Of a stretch of DNA of 36,789 bases, positions 1 through 7,395 are shown one piece after another. A model generated the notes under the pieces. The model had not been told where the DNA came from and did no database searches. It was given only the letters and a program-made list of their open reading frames with translations. Positions within the stretch are counted from its first letter, which is position 1. Each line of letters begins with the position of its first letter. The position numbers were made by a program, and so were the translations under genes. The stretch comes from JBNKDD01 sp050288085 (GTDB lineage Bacteria > Chloroflexota > Anaerolineae > Aggregatilineales > UBA3940): NCBI GenBank assembly GCA_050288085.1, contig JBNKDD010000019.1:1-36789 (forward strand). The letters run 5' to 3'.

Positions 1-2
1 CC

Positions 3-308
3 TCGCCGATGAAGCTATTCGAGTATATGGCGTCGGGTAGTGCACTGGTGGCAACGGATCTGCCATCAACCGCCGAGATCATCCGTGAGGGCGAAAACGG
101 CTTGCTGATCCCGCCGAGCGATGTCGAAGCGCTGGCCCAGGCTTTGCGCCGTTTACGTGATGATCCGGCGCTGGCGGATCGATTGGCGAAACAGGCCGCT
201 CAAGATGTGTTGGATTACACCTGGGAAGCGCGGGCCGGGCATATTTTGGCGTTTATTCAGATAGCCCTCACCCCCAACCCCTCTCCCTCATGGAGAGGGG
301 AGTCATAA
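3..308 (+). CDS. Glycosyltransferase family 4-type, C-terminal fragment (cut by window edge)
   Basis: The frame is open to the left edge, so this is the 3' end of a longer gene; the ATG at 9 is internal. The start reads SPMKLFEYMASG, the second half of the donor-binding region of GT-B retaining glycosyltransferases, whose glutamate (here in FEYMA) belongs to the EX7E motif. It continues with an AEIIREGENGLLIPP stretch and a helix-rich tail, as in GT4 C-terminal Rossmann domains. The family transfers a sugar from a nucleotide donor, usually at the cytoplasmic membrane during polysaccharide or glycolipid synthesis; the substrate cannot be told. The last 14 residues (ALTPNPSPSWRGES) are not family sequence. 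They are encoded by a dispersed palindromic repeat that supplies the gene's new C-terminus. A second glycosyltransferase follows after about 30 bases, suggesting one operon. Confidence 0.85.
   Translation, partial: SPMKLFEYMASGSALVATDLPSTAEIIREGENGLLIPPSDVEALAQALRRLRDDPALADRLAKQAAQDVLDYTWEARAGHILAFIQIALTPNPSPSWRGES
265..303. repeat. Dispersed palindromic repeat (CCCTCACCCCCAACCCCTCT type) overlapping a CDS end
   Basis: A C-rich lead (265-277) is followed by a perfect 9-bp inverted repeat, arms 278-286 and 292-300, with loop ctcat. This resembles a short repeat family seen scattered through many bacterial genomes, often leaving the tell-tale peptide LTPNPSP at protein ends. Only one copy lies in this window, so the repeat call rests on recognition of the motif and on the stem. 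It could also act as a weak hairpin terminator or mRNA stabiliser after the first glycosyltransferase. Confidence 0.6.
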
Positions 309-336
309 TTACCGACAATACTGCAATGAGAGAGGA

Positions 337-1458
337 TTGAATTTGCGAGTTTGTTACATATCGACACAGGCGCGGATCATCGACGGATGGACCCGCTATA
401 CAGTTGAGGTGGCGTTAGGTGCGCGTGAACGGCATGGGATCGAACCGGTGTTTGTCACTTCGACGCCAGAGATCGATCCCCGGTTAGCTGACTGCGAACA
501 TTACCCGATCTTGCCGCCGTTGTTTGCCGGGCGGTTTACCACCCTGCGAACGCTGCTGCTTGCGCCGAAGCTGCGTCGAATCCTTAAAAGCTGTGATGCT
601 GTTCACTGCATTGTAGAGTTGTATGCGCCGTTGGTCGCTTTAGCTCGACCAAGAGGGCTGCGTTACCTGTTATCGGTGTTTGGAACGTGGGCGATCCGTC
701 CGCTCGAAAAGCCTGCTACCCGCACCGTATTTGGCCCGGCGTTTCAAAGTGCCGATGTGATCTTGTGTATCAGCCGGTTTACCCGTGATTGGATGGCCCG
801 GCTGATCGATCTGCCCCAGGCCGAAGTGCTGCCGGGTGGTGTTCACCCGGAGGCGTTCGAGCAGCCGGTAGAGGCCGATCTCCCTGAATGGGTGGGCAAA
901 GAGCCGGTGGCGTTTAGTTCGGGGGCGGTCAAGCAGCGAAAGGGTCAGCATATCGCATTAGAGGCGGTCGCCTTAGCCCGTGAGCAGATCCCGAATCTCC
1001 ATTATGCGATGGCGGGTAATCTGCATGGATCACCGGCTTTTGTCGAGCGGATGAAAAATCGGGTTGCTGAACTGGGGTTGGAGGATTACGTTCATTTCCT
1101 GGGGCAGCTGCCGCCGCAGGGTGCATTGACCGCCTGGTATCAGCAAGCTGATGTCTTTATCCTGCCTTCGGTCAATCAGGGTAGCAGCTTTGAGGGGTTG
1201 GGGTTTGTGTTTTTGGAAGCCGGTGCAGCCGGGACGCCATCGATTGGAACGTTGAACTGCGGTGCGATGGAAGCGATCATTGATGGGAAAACGGGATTCA
1301 CCGTGCCGCAGGATGATCCCCAGGCAACCGCCGAAGCCCTGGTCAAGATTCTGGGTGATGAGGCGATCCGTAAGCAGATGGGCAATGCTGCCCGCGACCA
1401 TGCCCGGAATCTCTCATGGGCAAATCTGGCCGACCGGGTGGTGGAATACTATCGATAG
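337..1458 (+). CDS. Glycosyltransferase family 4-type
   Basis: This is a complete GT-B fold glycosyltransferase of about 373 residues, a normal length. The N-terminal acceptor domain begins NLRVCYIST and passes GWTRYTVEVALGAR, the glycine-containing loop typical of the family. The C-terminal donor domain starts near residue 190 (PVAFSSGAVKQRKGQHIALEA) and holds the EX7E motif in FEGLGFVFLEAG. No membrane segment is evident, so it is likely cytoplasmic or peripheral. The first usable codon is TTG at 337. An in-frame TTG at 343 sits at better distance (7 bases) from the purine-rich AGAGG at 331-335 and may be the true start. It probably forms an operon with the preceding glycosyltransferase. 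Acceptor and sugar are unknown. Confidence 0.88.
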   Translation: MNLRVCYISTQARIIDGWTRYTVEVALGARERHGIEPVFVTSTPEIDPRLADCEHYPILPPLFAGRFTTLRTLLLAPKLRRILKSCDAVHCIVELYAPLVALARPRGLRYLLSVFGTWAIRPLEKPATRTVFGPAFQSADVILCISRFTRDWMARLIDLPQAEVLPGGVHPEAFEQPVEADLPEWVGKEPVAFSSGAVKQRKGQHIALEAVALAREQIPNLHYAMAGNLHGSPAFVERMKNRVAELGLEDYVHFLGQLPPQGALTAWYQQADVFILPSVNQGSSFEGLGFVFLEAGAAGTPSIGTLNCGAMEAIIDGKTGFTVPQDDPQATAEALVKILGDEAIRKQMGNAARDHARNLSWANLADRVVEYYR

Positions 1459-1495
1459 CCGGACACATGCATGCGCAGACCAAAGGTCTGTGTCT

Positions 1496-2347
1496 CTACG
1501 AAAAGGTCTCAACCGACTCGGCCAGGTCGCACAGGACATCGAGTAACTCACGCAGCGCTTCGACGCTTTGCAGCACCTGTGCACCCGACTGCCGACAACT
1601 AAGCTGCTGACCGGCCAGCCTGATCTCCTGGGCGGGCATCCGCCCTAATCGATCTCGCAGCGTGGGGAAAACAAACAACCGCCGGGCGAAATCCTCCGGC
1701 TCACAGTTGAACACGAAGCGGCGATCAAAGTCTGGATCGCCGCTGATGCTGTGGCGGTTCGGGAATCTTAAGAAAGCCGGGCGGTTGAGCCGAAAGGTTG
1801 AGCGGGAGCGGTTGTTCACCGAAAATGTGATGCGTGTCACAGTCGTTTCGTATGATTTGCGCCCGGCCTTCTGCTTGACCCTTTCCCGGTCGATGCGCAG
1901 CACGCGGCCCCGATAGGTGCCGGTTACGCTCAGGGGTTTTTTCTGAAAAGCCAGCCCGGTCTGTTGAGCCAATCCACGCCAGGAAGCCGCCATCATTTGG
2001 CGGCCAAGCCAGCTACTGAAAGTAAACCCCACCGGAGTCAACCCGATCATCAGGCCGAACAACAGCAAATGCGGGCGGCCCTGGCGGATTCCCCAGATCA
2101 ACAGCCCAAGCCCGGAAGCCAGCATGAAGACAATCAACAGCCAGCGCATGAAAACGGCTTCGGTCTTGCGCGTTTCCCACCATTCCTGCACGCCGGGGAT
2201 ATAGGCCCATACCATCAATACACTTGCCCAGCCGACGATCACCCCGCCGACCGGCACAAAACCATCAATGTCTGCCTGGATACCCCAGAACAGCATCACA
2301 CATCCGATAAACAGGCTGGGCAGTAGCAAAGCGCGGTATAGGGACAT
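1496..2347 (-). CDS. Membrane protein of unknown function, four N-terminal hydrophobic segments
   Basis: I do not recognise a named family. The first ~120 of 283 residues contain about four hydrophobic segments, so it is an integral membrane protein. The remaining ~165 residues are soluble and mixed alpha/beta, with a region reading GTYRGRVLRIDRER and then GDPDFDRRFVF. The latter fits a conserved-looking module seen C-terminal to two or four membrane helices in uncharacterised bacterial proteins. The ATG at 2347 is preferred over the TTG two codons upstream because GAAG lies a suitable distance before it. It is convergent with the glycosyltransferase on its left. A PNPOx-like gene lies just upstream in the same direction (about 14 bases apart), so the two are probably co-transcribed. 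Confidence 0.7.
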   Translation of the reverse strand: MSLYRALLLPSLFIGCVMLFWGIQADIDGFVPVGGVIVGWASVLMVWAYIPGVQEWWETRKTEAVFMRWLLIVFMLASGLGLLIWGIRQGRPHLLLFGLMIGLTPVGFTFSSWLGRQMMAASWRGLAQQTGLAFQKKPLSVTGTYRGRVLRIDRERVKQKAGRKSYETTVTRITFSVNNRSRSTFRLNRPAFLRFPNRHSISGDPDFDRRFVFNCEPEDFARRLFVFPTLRDRLGRMPAQEIRLAGQQLSCRQSGAQVLQSVEALRELLDVLCDLAESVETFS

Positions 2348-2361
2348 GATCAACTTCTTAC

Positions 2362-2868
2362 TTACCGTGTAGGTTGTTTGTAGCGCCGCCCTCGACCATC
2401 CTTCGCTCGCTGGCCGATATACTCGTAAACCGGCACCCCATATCCACAGCTTGTCTGGGTGCTTTCCACCCTCACATCGATGATCTGGCGCGGGCGGTTG
2501 AGGTGTTCGGCGGGTTGGCTCAGGATGCGCTCGGCGAGCGGCGATTCGTCAGCCGGGCTGGCGGTTGCATAGCCATACAGACGAACTATAGCGGCGTTTT
2601 CTGCTTCCATCGACATGACCATCAACGTAACCGGGCCGTTTGCTTCTGCGTGTCGGGCGGTTTCGTCGCCGCTGCCCGGATAATCCAGGTAAGCTACCCG
2701 GTGATCGTCTATGATGTGCAGCATCACACCACCCTTTGGCGACAGGTTAACGGGCCCTTCTTCCGATGGGCCTTTCGTCAGGTCAGGATGAACACTTGCC
2801 ACGAAAAATACGTGCGAGTTAGCGATCAGGTCGGCCTGCTCCGGTGTGATGTGATCATACATCGGCAT
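2362..2868 (-). CDS. Pyridoxamine 5'-phosphate oxidase-like flavin-binding protein
   Basis: This 168-residue protein matches the split beta-barrel of the PNPOx-like superfamily. Near the N-terminus HVFFVASV is followed by GPVNLSPKGG, then VAYLDYPGSGDETARHAEANG and later IVRLYGYATA, the pattern of the small subgroup annotated as pyridoxamine 5'-phosphate oxidase family. Such proteins bind FMN or F420, but this subgroup is generally not a true PdxH, so the substrate is unknown. The ATG at 2868 is supported by AAGGA about 7 bases upstream. It reads away from glnS across a 170-base divergent intergenic region and towards the membrane protein downstream. Cytoplasmic, no signal peptide. Confidence 0.85.
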   Translation of the reverse strand: MPMYDHITPEQADLIANSHVFFVASVHPDLTKGPSEEGPVNLSPKGGVMLHIIDDHRVAYLDYPGSGDETARHAEANGPVTLMVMSMEAENAAIVRLYGYATASPADESPLAERILSQPAEHLNRPRQIIDVRVESTQTSCGYGVPVYEYIGQRAKDGRGRRYKQPTR

Positions 2869-3038
2869 GGTGTTTTCCTTTGATACTTGAATGGACGTGG
2901 AGTCTGCCTTGCAACCGGTTATAATTATACTCCTTACCGGACTTGAGCCATAAGACTGTCCTTGCCGAGATACTCAAATGTGGATAGGCTTTGGGGCAGA
3001 CAAATAAATCGGCGCACTATAAGTGAGGAAAGAAGGTT

Positions 3039-4760
3039 ATGACGGACGGAACAAGCAGCTCACCAAATACGGACGCAGATGAATCCGCGGCCCCAACTAA
3101 CTTTATCCGGGAGATCATCGATCATGATCTGGAAACCGGAAAATATGATGGGCGTGTCCACACCAGGTTCCCACCGGAGCCAAACGGCTATTTGCACATC
3201 GGCCATGCCAAGTCGATCTGCCTGAATTTCGGGCTGGCCGAAGATTACGGCGGCAAGTGCAATCTGCGTTTCGACGACACCAACCCCACCAAAGAGAAAA
3301 TTGAGTACATCGAATCGATCAAAGAGGATGCGCGGTGGCTGGGGGCCGATTGGGAAGACCGCGAATTTTATGCCTCTGATTATTTTGACCAGTTGTACGA
3401 ATACGCCATCAAACTGATCAAAAAGGGTAAAGCTTTCGTCTGTGACCTGAATGCCGAGGAAGTGCGTCAATATCGCGGCACGTTAACCGAACCGGGCAAG
3501 AACAGCCCCTACCGGGATCGCACCATTGAAGAGAACCTCGACCTGTTTGAACGGATGAAAAACGGTGAATTCCCGGAAGGTTCACGCACGCTGCGGGCCA
3601 AGATTGATATGTCGCATCCTAACATCCTGATGCGCGACCCGGTGATGTACCGGATCATTTTTGAGTCGCATCACCGCACAGGTGATAAATGGTGTATCTA
3701 TCCCACCTATGACTGGACACATGGTCAGTCCGATTCGATTGAGGGCATCACCCATTCGATCTGCACACTGGAATTCGAAAATAACCGGATGCTGTACGAT
3801 TGGTTCCTTGAGGAACTGGAAATTTACCGCCCGCAGCAGATCGAGTTTGCCCGGTTGAACCTCAACTACACGGTGATGAGCAAGCGTCTGCTGCTCCAAC
3901 TGGTCGAGAGGGGATTGGTCAGCGGTTGGAATGACCCCCGGATGCCGACCATTTCGGGGCTCCGGCGGCGCGGTTATACCCCTCAGTCGCTCCGCGATTT
4001 TGCCGATACAATTGGCGTTGCCAAGAACAACAGCACTGTAGATATCGCCCTGTTGGAATACTGCGTTCGCCAGGACTTAAACAAGCGTGCCGCGCGCGTC
4101 TTTGCCGTCTTGCGTCCGATCAAGTTGATCATCGATAATTACCCGGATGATCAGGTCGAGGAGATGGAATGCATCAACAATCCCGAAGATGAATCCGCCG
4201 GGACACGCAGCGTACCGTTCTCCAAAGTGCTGTACATCGAGCGGGATGACTTCCGCGAGGACGCACCGAGGAAGTGGTTTCGCCTCGCGCCCGGTCGGGA
4301 GGTGCGGCTGCGGTACGCGTACTTCATCACCTGCACCGATGTGGTGAAGGATGAAAACGGCGAGGTGATAGAGCTGCATGCCACTTATGACCCGGCGACA
4401 CGCGGCGGATCAGCCCCTGATGGGCGCAAGGTCAAGGGGACGATCCACTGGGTATCAGCCCAACACGCGATTCAGGCCGAAGTGCGTTTATATGATCGCC
4501 TGTTCTCCAAAGAAAATCCGATGGATCTGGCAGAAGGCGAGGACTTCACCGCCAGCCTTAATCCGAACTCGCTTGAGGTGCTGACAGATTGCCAGCTTGA
4601 GCCCAACCTGGCCGGTGCGGAACCGGGCAGTATTTACCAGTTTGAGCGGCAGGGATATTTCGCGGTTGATCCCGATTCGGCTGATGGTAAGTTGGTCTTC
4701 AACCGTACGGTTACGCTGCGTGACTCCTGGGCCAAGATCGAGAAGCAGCAAGGAAAGTAG
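3039..4760 (+). CDS. glnS: Glutaminyl-tRNA synthetase
   Basis: Class I aminoacyl-tRNA synthetase that charges tRNA-Gln with glutamine in the cytoplasm. At 573 residues it has the usual bacterial GlnRS length. The HIGH signature is at about 53-56 within PPEPNGYLHIGHAK. The KMSKS loop appears as VMSKR near residue 280. The anticodon-binding beta-barrel domain fills the C-terminal ~230 residues, including RLAPGREVRLRYAY and KVKGTIHWVSAQHA, which favours GlnRS over non-discriminating GluRS. A direct GlnRS implies that Gln-tRNA need not be made by the GatCAB route. The ATG at 3039 follows AAGAAGG. It is monocistronic, with a hairpin about 85 bases downstream. The first ~20 residues are a low-complexity Ser/Asp/Ala extension. 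Confidence 0.97.
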   Translation: MTDGTSSSPNTDADESAAPTNFIREIIDHDLETGKYDGRVHTRFPPEPNGYLHIGHAKSICLNFGLAEDYGGKCNLRFDDTNPTKEKIEYIESIKEDARWLGADWEDREFYASDYFDQLYEYAIKLIKKGKAFVCDLNAEEVRQYRGTLTEPGKNSPYRDRTIEENLDLFERMKNGEFPEGSRTLRAKIDMSHPNILMRDPVMYRIIFESHHRTGDKWCIYPTYDWTHGQSDSIEGITHSICTLEFENNRMLYDWFLEELEIYRPQQIEFARLNLNYTVMSKRLLLQLVERGLVSGWNDPRMPTISGLRRRGYTPQSLRDFADTIGVAKNNSTVDIALLEYCVRQDLNKRAARVFAVLRPIKLIIDNYPDDQVEEMECINNPEDESAGTRSVPFSKVLYIERDDFREDAPRKWFRLAPGREVRLRYAYFITCTDVVKDENGEVIELHATYDPATRGGSAPDGRKVKGTIHWVSAQHAIQAEVRLYDRLFSKENPMDLAEGEDFTASLNPNSLEVLTDCQLEPNLAGAEPGSIYQFERQGYFAVDPDSADGKLVFNRTVTLRDSWAKIEKQQGK

Positions 4761-4843
4761 ATCCTGCAAGCCAGATATTCGTAGAGCGTTGTTGTGGACA
4801 ACATCAGATCACGAATATGACTTTCGCCGCGTAAACAGAAAAG

Positions 4844-4875
4844 ACAAGGGCCGATAACATTCAATCGGTCCTTGT
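4844..4875. terminator. Terminator-like hairpin downstream of glnS
   Basis: Arms 4844-4855 and 4864-4875 pair over 12 positions with a single G-U, loop of 8 bases. The right arm runs into TTGTTTCTGT rather than a clean T-run, so termination strength is uncertain. It lies between glnS and the convergent HxlR gene and could serve both directions. Confidence 0.6.
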
Positions 4876-4964
4876 TTCTGTATGGGGAGTATTCTGTCCG
4901 CTTGAATAGCTCTCAATTACTTTTTTAGCCGGAATCAAAATTGTGCAAATTGCGCCGTGTCTCA

Positions 4965-5324
4965 TCACTCTTTTGACTTATCGTAGCGCTGTTGGGCTAT
5001 AGAGATATCCTGAATATTCTCTTCGGCCCAGTGCCGGATGGCAGCGATGGGTTCTGAAAGGGTGCGGCCTAGTGCTGTCAGTTCATATTCGACATGGGGC
5101 GGTACGACAGGAAAAACTGTACGGTTGACCAAACCATCACGCTCCAGGTTGCGTAGGGTTTGGGTAAGCATCTTCTGCGAAATGCCATCAATACCGCGCT
5201 GTAAGGCTGAAAAACGCAAGGGGCCATCCTCCAGCAATCCAAAAACTAAGACCGTCCATTTATCGGCTATCCGATCCAGGACGACCCGTGTAGGGCAGTT
5301 ACTATCGTAAGGATTATATCCCAT
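4965..5324 (-). CDS. HxlR-family transcriptional regulator
   Basis: A 119-residue winged-helix regulator. Its start carries the family signature, a cysteine in NCPTRVVLDRIADKW followed by TVLVFGLLEDGPLRFSAL. Next come the recognition-helix region GISQKMLTQTLRNLERDGL and the wing sequence VPPHVEYELTALG. The conserved N-terminal cysteine is the redox or electrophile sensor in some members (YodB and HypR type). The ATG at 5324 was chosen because the family begins here; the frame stays open about 43 codons further upstream, but that part is not family-like and crosses the operator-like repeats. It is divergent from the SnoaL-like gene and likely controls it and itself. Base composition is AT-richer than the surroundings. 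Confidence 0.9.
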   Translation of the reverse strand: MGYNPYDSNCPTRVVLDRIADKWTVLVFGLLEDGPLRFSALQRGIDGISQKMLTQTLRNLERDGLVNRTVFPVVPPHVEYELTALGRTLSEPIAAIRHWAEENIQDISIAQQRYDKSKE

Positions 5325-5334
5325 AGTATCTTTT

Positions 5335-5348
5335 TGGTATGTATACCA
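5335..5348. promoter_or_regulatory. Operator-like inverted repeat 1 (TGGTAT-N2-ATACCA)
   Basis: Perfect 6-bp arms at 5335-5340 and 5343-5348, lying 11 bases upstream of the HxlR start codon. The same half-sites recur at 5384-5399. Position and repetition suggest a binding site for the adjacent dimeric HxlR regulator, but this is inferred. Confidence 0.6.
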
Positions 5349-5383
5349 CTTTAAAGTGCGTACTTGTATCCGAGATATGTTAT

Positions 5384-5399
5384 TGGTATAAAGATACCA
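5384..5399. promoter_or_regulatory. Operator-like inverted repeat 2 (TGGTAT-N4-ATACCA)
   Basis: Arms 5384-5389 and 5394-5399 are identical to those of the first repeat but with a 4-base spacer. The centre-to-centre distance is 50 bases, close to five helical turns. It lies 30 bases before the SnoaL-like start, where a promoter for that gene would be expected. Confidence 0.6.
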
Positions 5400-5429
5400 T
5401 ATCCATAAATTATTGAAAAGAGGATTAAG

Positions 5430-6197
5430 GTGTCTGACCAAAACGGCAAACAAAAAGTTATCAATCTGCTAAAGAGTATCGAAACTGGTGACAGCGAACC
5501 GATTAGTTATATCAACCCAAACAAGTATATTCAGCACAATTTGGCGGCTGCCGATGGATTAGCGGGATTTGGTGAACTGCTGGCACAGCTTCCCCCCGCT
5601 TCGGCAAGGGTAAATACGGTGCGCATGTTCCAGGATAACGATTATGTTTTTTCCCATACCGATTACGATTTCTTTGGTCCCAAAATAGGCTTTGACATCT
5701 TTCGCTTCGAAGAGGGATTGATCGTCGAACATTGGGATAATCTTCAAGAAACAGCCTCGGCCAATCCCAGTGGACATACCATGATAGACGGCCCTACCGA
5801 AATTAAAGATCTGAACAAAACCGAACAAAACAAGAAGTTGGTCCGCCAGTTTGTTGAGGATATTCTGGTGAATGGAAGAATGGAAAAACTCACCGACTAT
5901 TTTGATGGGGATAGTTATACCCAACACAATCCACAGATTGCAGATGGATTATCTGGGCTTGGTCAGGCTCTCGAGGCATGGGCAAAGCAAGGCATCACGA
6001 TGGCATACCACACTATTCATATGGTGCTTGGCGAAGGTAACTTTGTCCTTGTTGCCAGCGAGGGAACCCTGGCCGACCAGCCAACATCATTCTATGATCT
6101 TTTCAGAGTGGAGAATGATAAGATTGTCGAACACTGGGACACGATTGAAACAATCCCACCAGAAGTTGAGTGGAAAAACCACAACGGTAAATTCTAG
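5430..6197 (+). CDS. Tandem SnoaL-like (NTF2-fold) protein
   Basis: The 255 residues form two copies of a ~120-residue SnoaL-like polyketide-cyclase/NTF2-fold domain. Copy one (about 1-118) has KYIQHNLAAADGLAGF and IVEHWDNLQE. Copy two (about 130-250) has SYTQHNPQIADGLSGL and IVEHWDTIET. The His-Asn and EHWD positions match the cone-shaped pocket of the family. Single-domain relatives are common and mostly uncharacterised, often next to stress regulators; the substrate is unknown. No signal peptide, so cytoplasmic. The start is GTG at 5430 with AGAGG 6 bases upstream. Codon and base composition are AT-rich (about 40-43% GC in the lines I counted, against about 60% in a glnS line), suggesting acquisition with the divergent HxlR gene. 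Confidence 0.85.
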   Translation: MSDQNGKQKVINLLKSIETGDSEPISYINPNKYIQHNLAAADGLAGFGELLAQLPPASARVNTVRMFQDNDYVFSHTDYDFFGPKIGFDIFRFEEGLIVEHWDNLQETASANPSGHTMIDGPTEIKDLNKTEQNKKLVRQFVEDILVNGRMEKLTDYFDGDSYTQHNPQIADGLSGLGQALEAWAKQGITMAYHTIHMVLGEGNFVLVASEGTLADQPTSFYDLFRVENDKIVEHWDTIETIPPEVEWKNHNGKF

Positions 6198-6252
6198 CGC
6201 TATTAGTATTAGAAGGTGGCGAAGCACTAGATAAATAGACCTGAGCAAATCC

Positions 6253-6292
6253 AAAAAGTCTGTTGCCGGGGAAAACTGGCAACAGACTTTTT
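6253..6292. terminator. Strong bidirectional intrinsic terminator
   Basis: Perfect 15-bp stem (6253-6267 with 6278-6292), 10-base loop, A-run at the left foot and T-run at the right foot. It serves the SnoaL-like gene from the left and holB from the right. Confidence 0.92.
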
Positions 6293-6365
6293 CAAATATA
6301 TTTTGTGTTGGTTGAAATGATTATGCCAGGCTGTAACTTCCTGGGCTCATATTGCTGAGAGGGTT

Positions 6366-7349
6366 TTAAACGTAGGGCATATCCAGCAGCATCACCTCAA
6401 GAGCGAGGCGTTTATTGGCATTTCTATCCAGCGCCTCAATCGTATTCCGGACGGCCCGCAGCGCCTGGCGGGTGGCCTGTGGTCCGACCTGATGAGCCAG
6501 CTTATGCAGATCGTCGATCCGGTCGATGTTAACCGGTTCAACCCAACTTTGCTCGGCCAGCAGCATTACATCCCGCCACCATGTTTGCCAGGTATCGAGG
6601 ATTTGATCCAGGCTGTCATTATTGGCGATCTCCTCGGCATATTGAAACCGCACCGTGCGATTATGACTCAGCACCCCAATGATGCCCTCAATGATCTGCT
6701 GGCGTAGTTCCATCTGGGCTGGGTTCTTTGCCATGCTGATCGCCCAGCCTGGACGACCGCCGGATAATCGGGCCAGCAACATACTCTCATCCGGGGAGAG
6801 ACCGGTCTGATCGGTCAGCATCCTGGCGATCTGTTCGGTCGGTACAGCCCGCAGCCCGATCACCTGGCAGCGCGAAACGATTGTCGATAACAGCGCCTCG
6901 GCAACATCGGCGGTGAGCAGTAACCGGGTGCTGGGTGGAGGTTCTTCCAGCGTTTTGAGCAGCGCATCGGCTGCCGAACCGGTCGCTTCCTGAACGCGCA
7001 GGAGCAGGTTGACGCGGTGTGGGGCCTCAAATGGGCGCAAGGCCACGGTATTTTGCATCTCGCGGACTTGCTCGATCTTGATCGACTTGCCGCTGGCTTC
7101 GACGATCTGAAAGTCGGGATGTCCGTCCCGCTCGATCAGGGTGCAGGATCGGCATGATCCGCAGGGTGGCGTGCTGCCGGTGCAGTTCATCGCCTGGGCA
7201 AACCGGGTAGCTAACAGCGTCTTGCCGATACCCGGCGGTCCGGTGAATAGATAGGCGTGTCCGGCCCGCCCATTGGTTAGCTGACCCGATAGCAGATTAA
7301 CGGCCCAGTCGTGGCCGGTGATTCCCCAGTTATGATTATAGATACTCAT
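6366..7349 (-). CDS. holB: DNA polymerase III subunit delta'
   Basis: Clamp-loader subunit of the replicative polymerase. The 327 residues begin with GITGHDWAVNLL and a Walker A GPPGIGKT at 37-44. Four cysteines (C56, C63, C66, C69) form the zinc-binding module of the DnaX/delta' family. ALLKTLEEPPPSTRLLL follows, and the SRC sensor-1 motif is at 159-161. An intact P-loop is seen in many delta' proteins outside enterobacteria. The length and lack of a long C-terminal tail argue against DnaX (tau/gamma). It lies 46 bases downstream of hemW in the same direction and may be co-transcribed; the strong hairpin at 6253-6292 ends the unit. Confidence 0.93.
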   Translation of the reverse strand: MSIYNHNWGITGHDWAVNLLSGQLTNGRAGHAYLFTGPPGIGKTLLATRFAQAMNCTGSTPPCGSCRSCTLIERDGHPDFQIVEASGKSIKIEQVREMQNTVALRPFEAPHRVNLLLRVQEATGSAADALLKTLEEPPPSTRLLLTADVAEALLSTIVSRCQVIGLRAVPTEQIARMLTDQTGLSPDESMLLARLSGGRPGWAISMAKNPAQMELRQQIIEGIIGVLSHNRTVRFQYAEEIANNDSLDQILDTWQTWWRDVMLLAEQSWVEPVNIDRIDDLHKLAHQVGPQATRQALRAVRNTIEALDRNANKRLALEVMLLDMPYV

Positions 7350-7395
7350 ACCGGGATTTTAGCACGCGCAGAGTAACATCGAAAACCAAAGTGAG

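Noticed and set aside
1476..1490. Short hairpin (6-bp stem, 3-base loop) between the convergent glycosyltransferase and membrane-protein genes
   Set aside because: No T-run and a competing pairing of 1462-1467 with 1489-1494; too weak to call a terminator.
2920..2931. TATAAT and TATACT boxes in the PNPOx/glnS divergent region
   Set aside because: No acceptable -35 element at 16-18 bases on either strand, so a promoter could not be placed.
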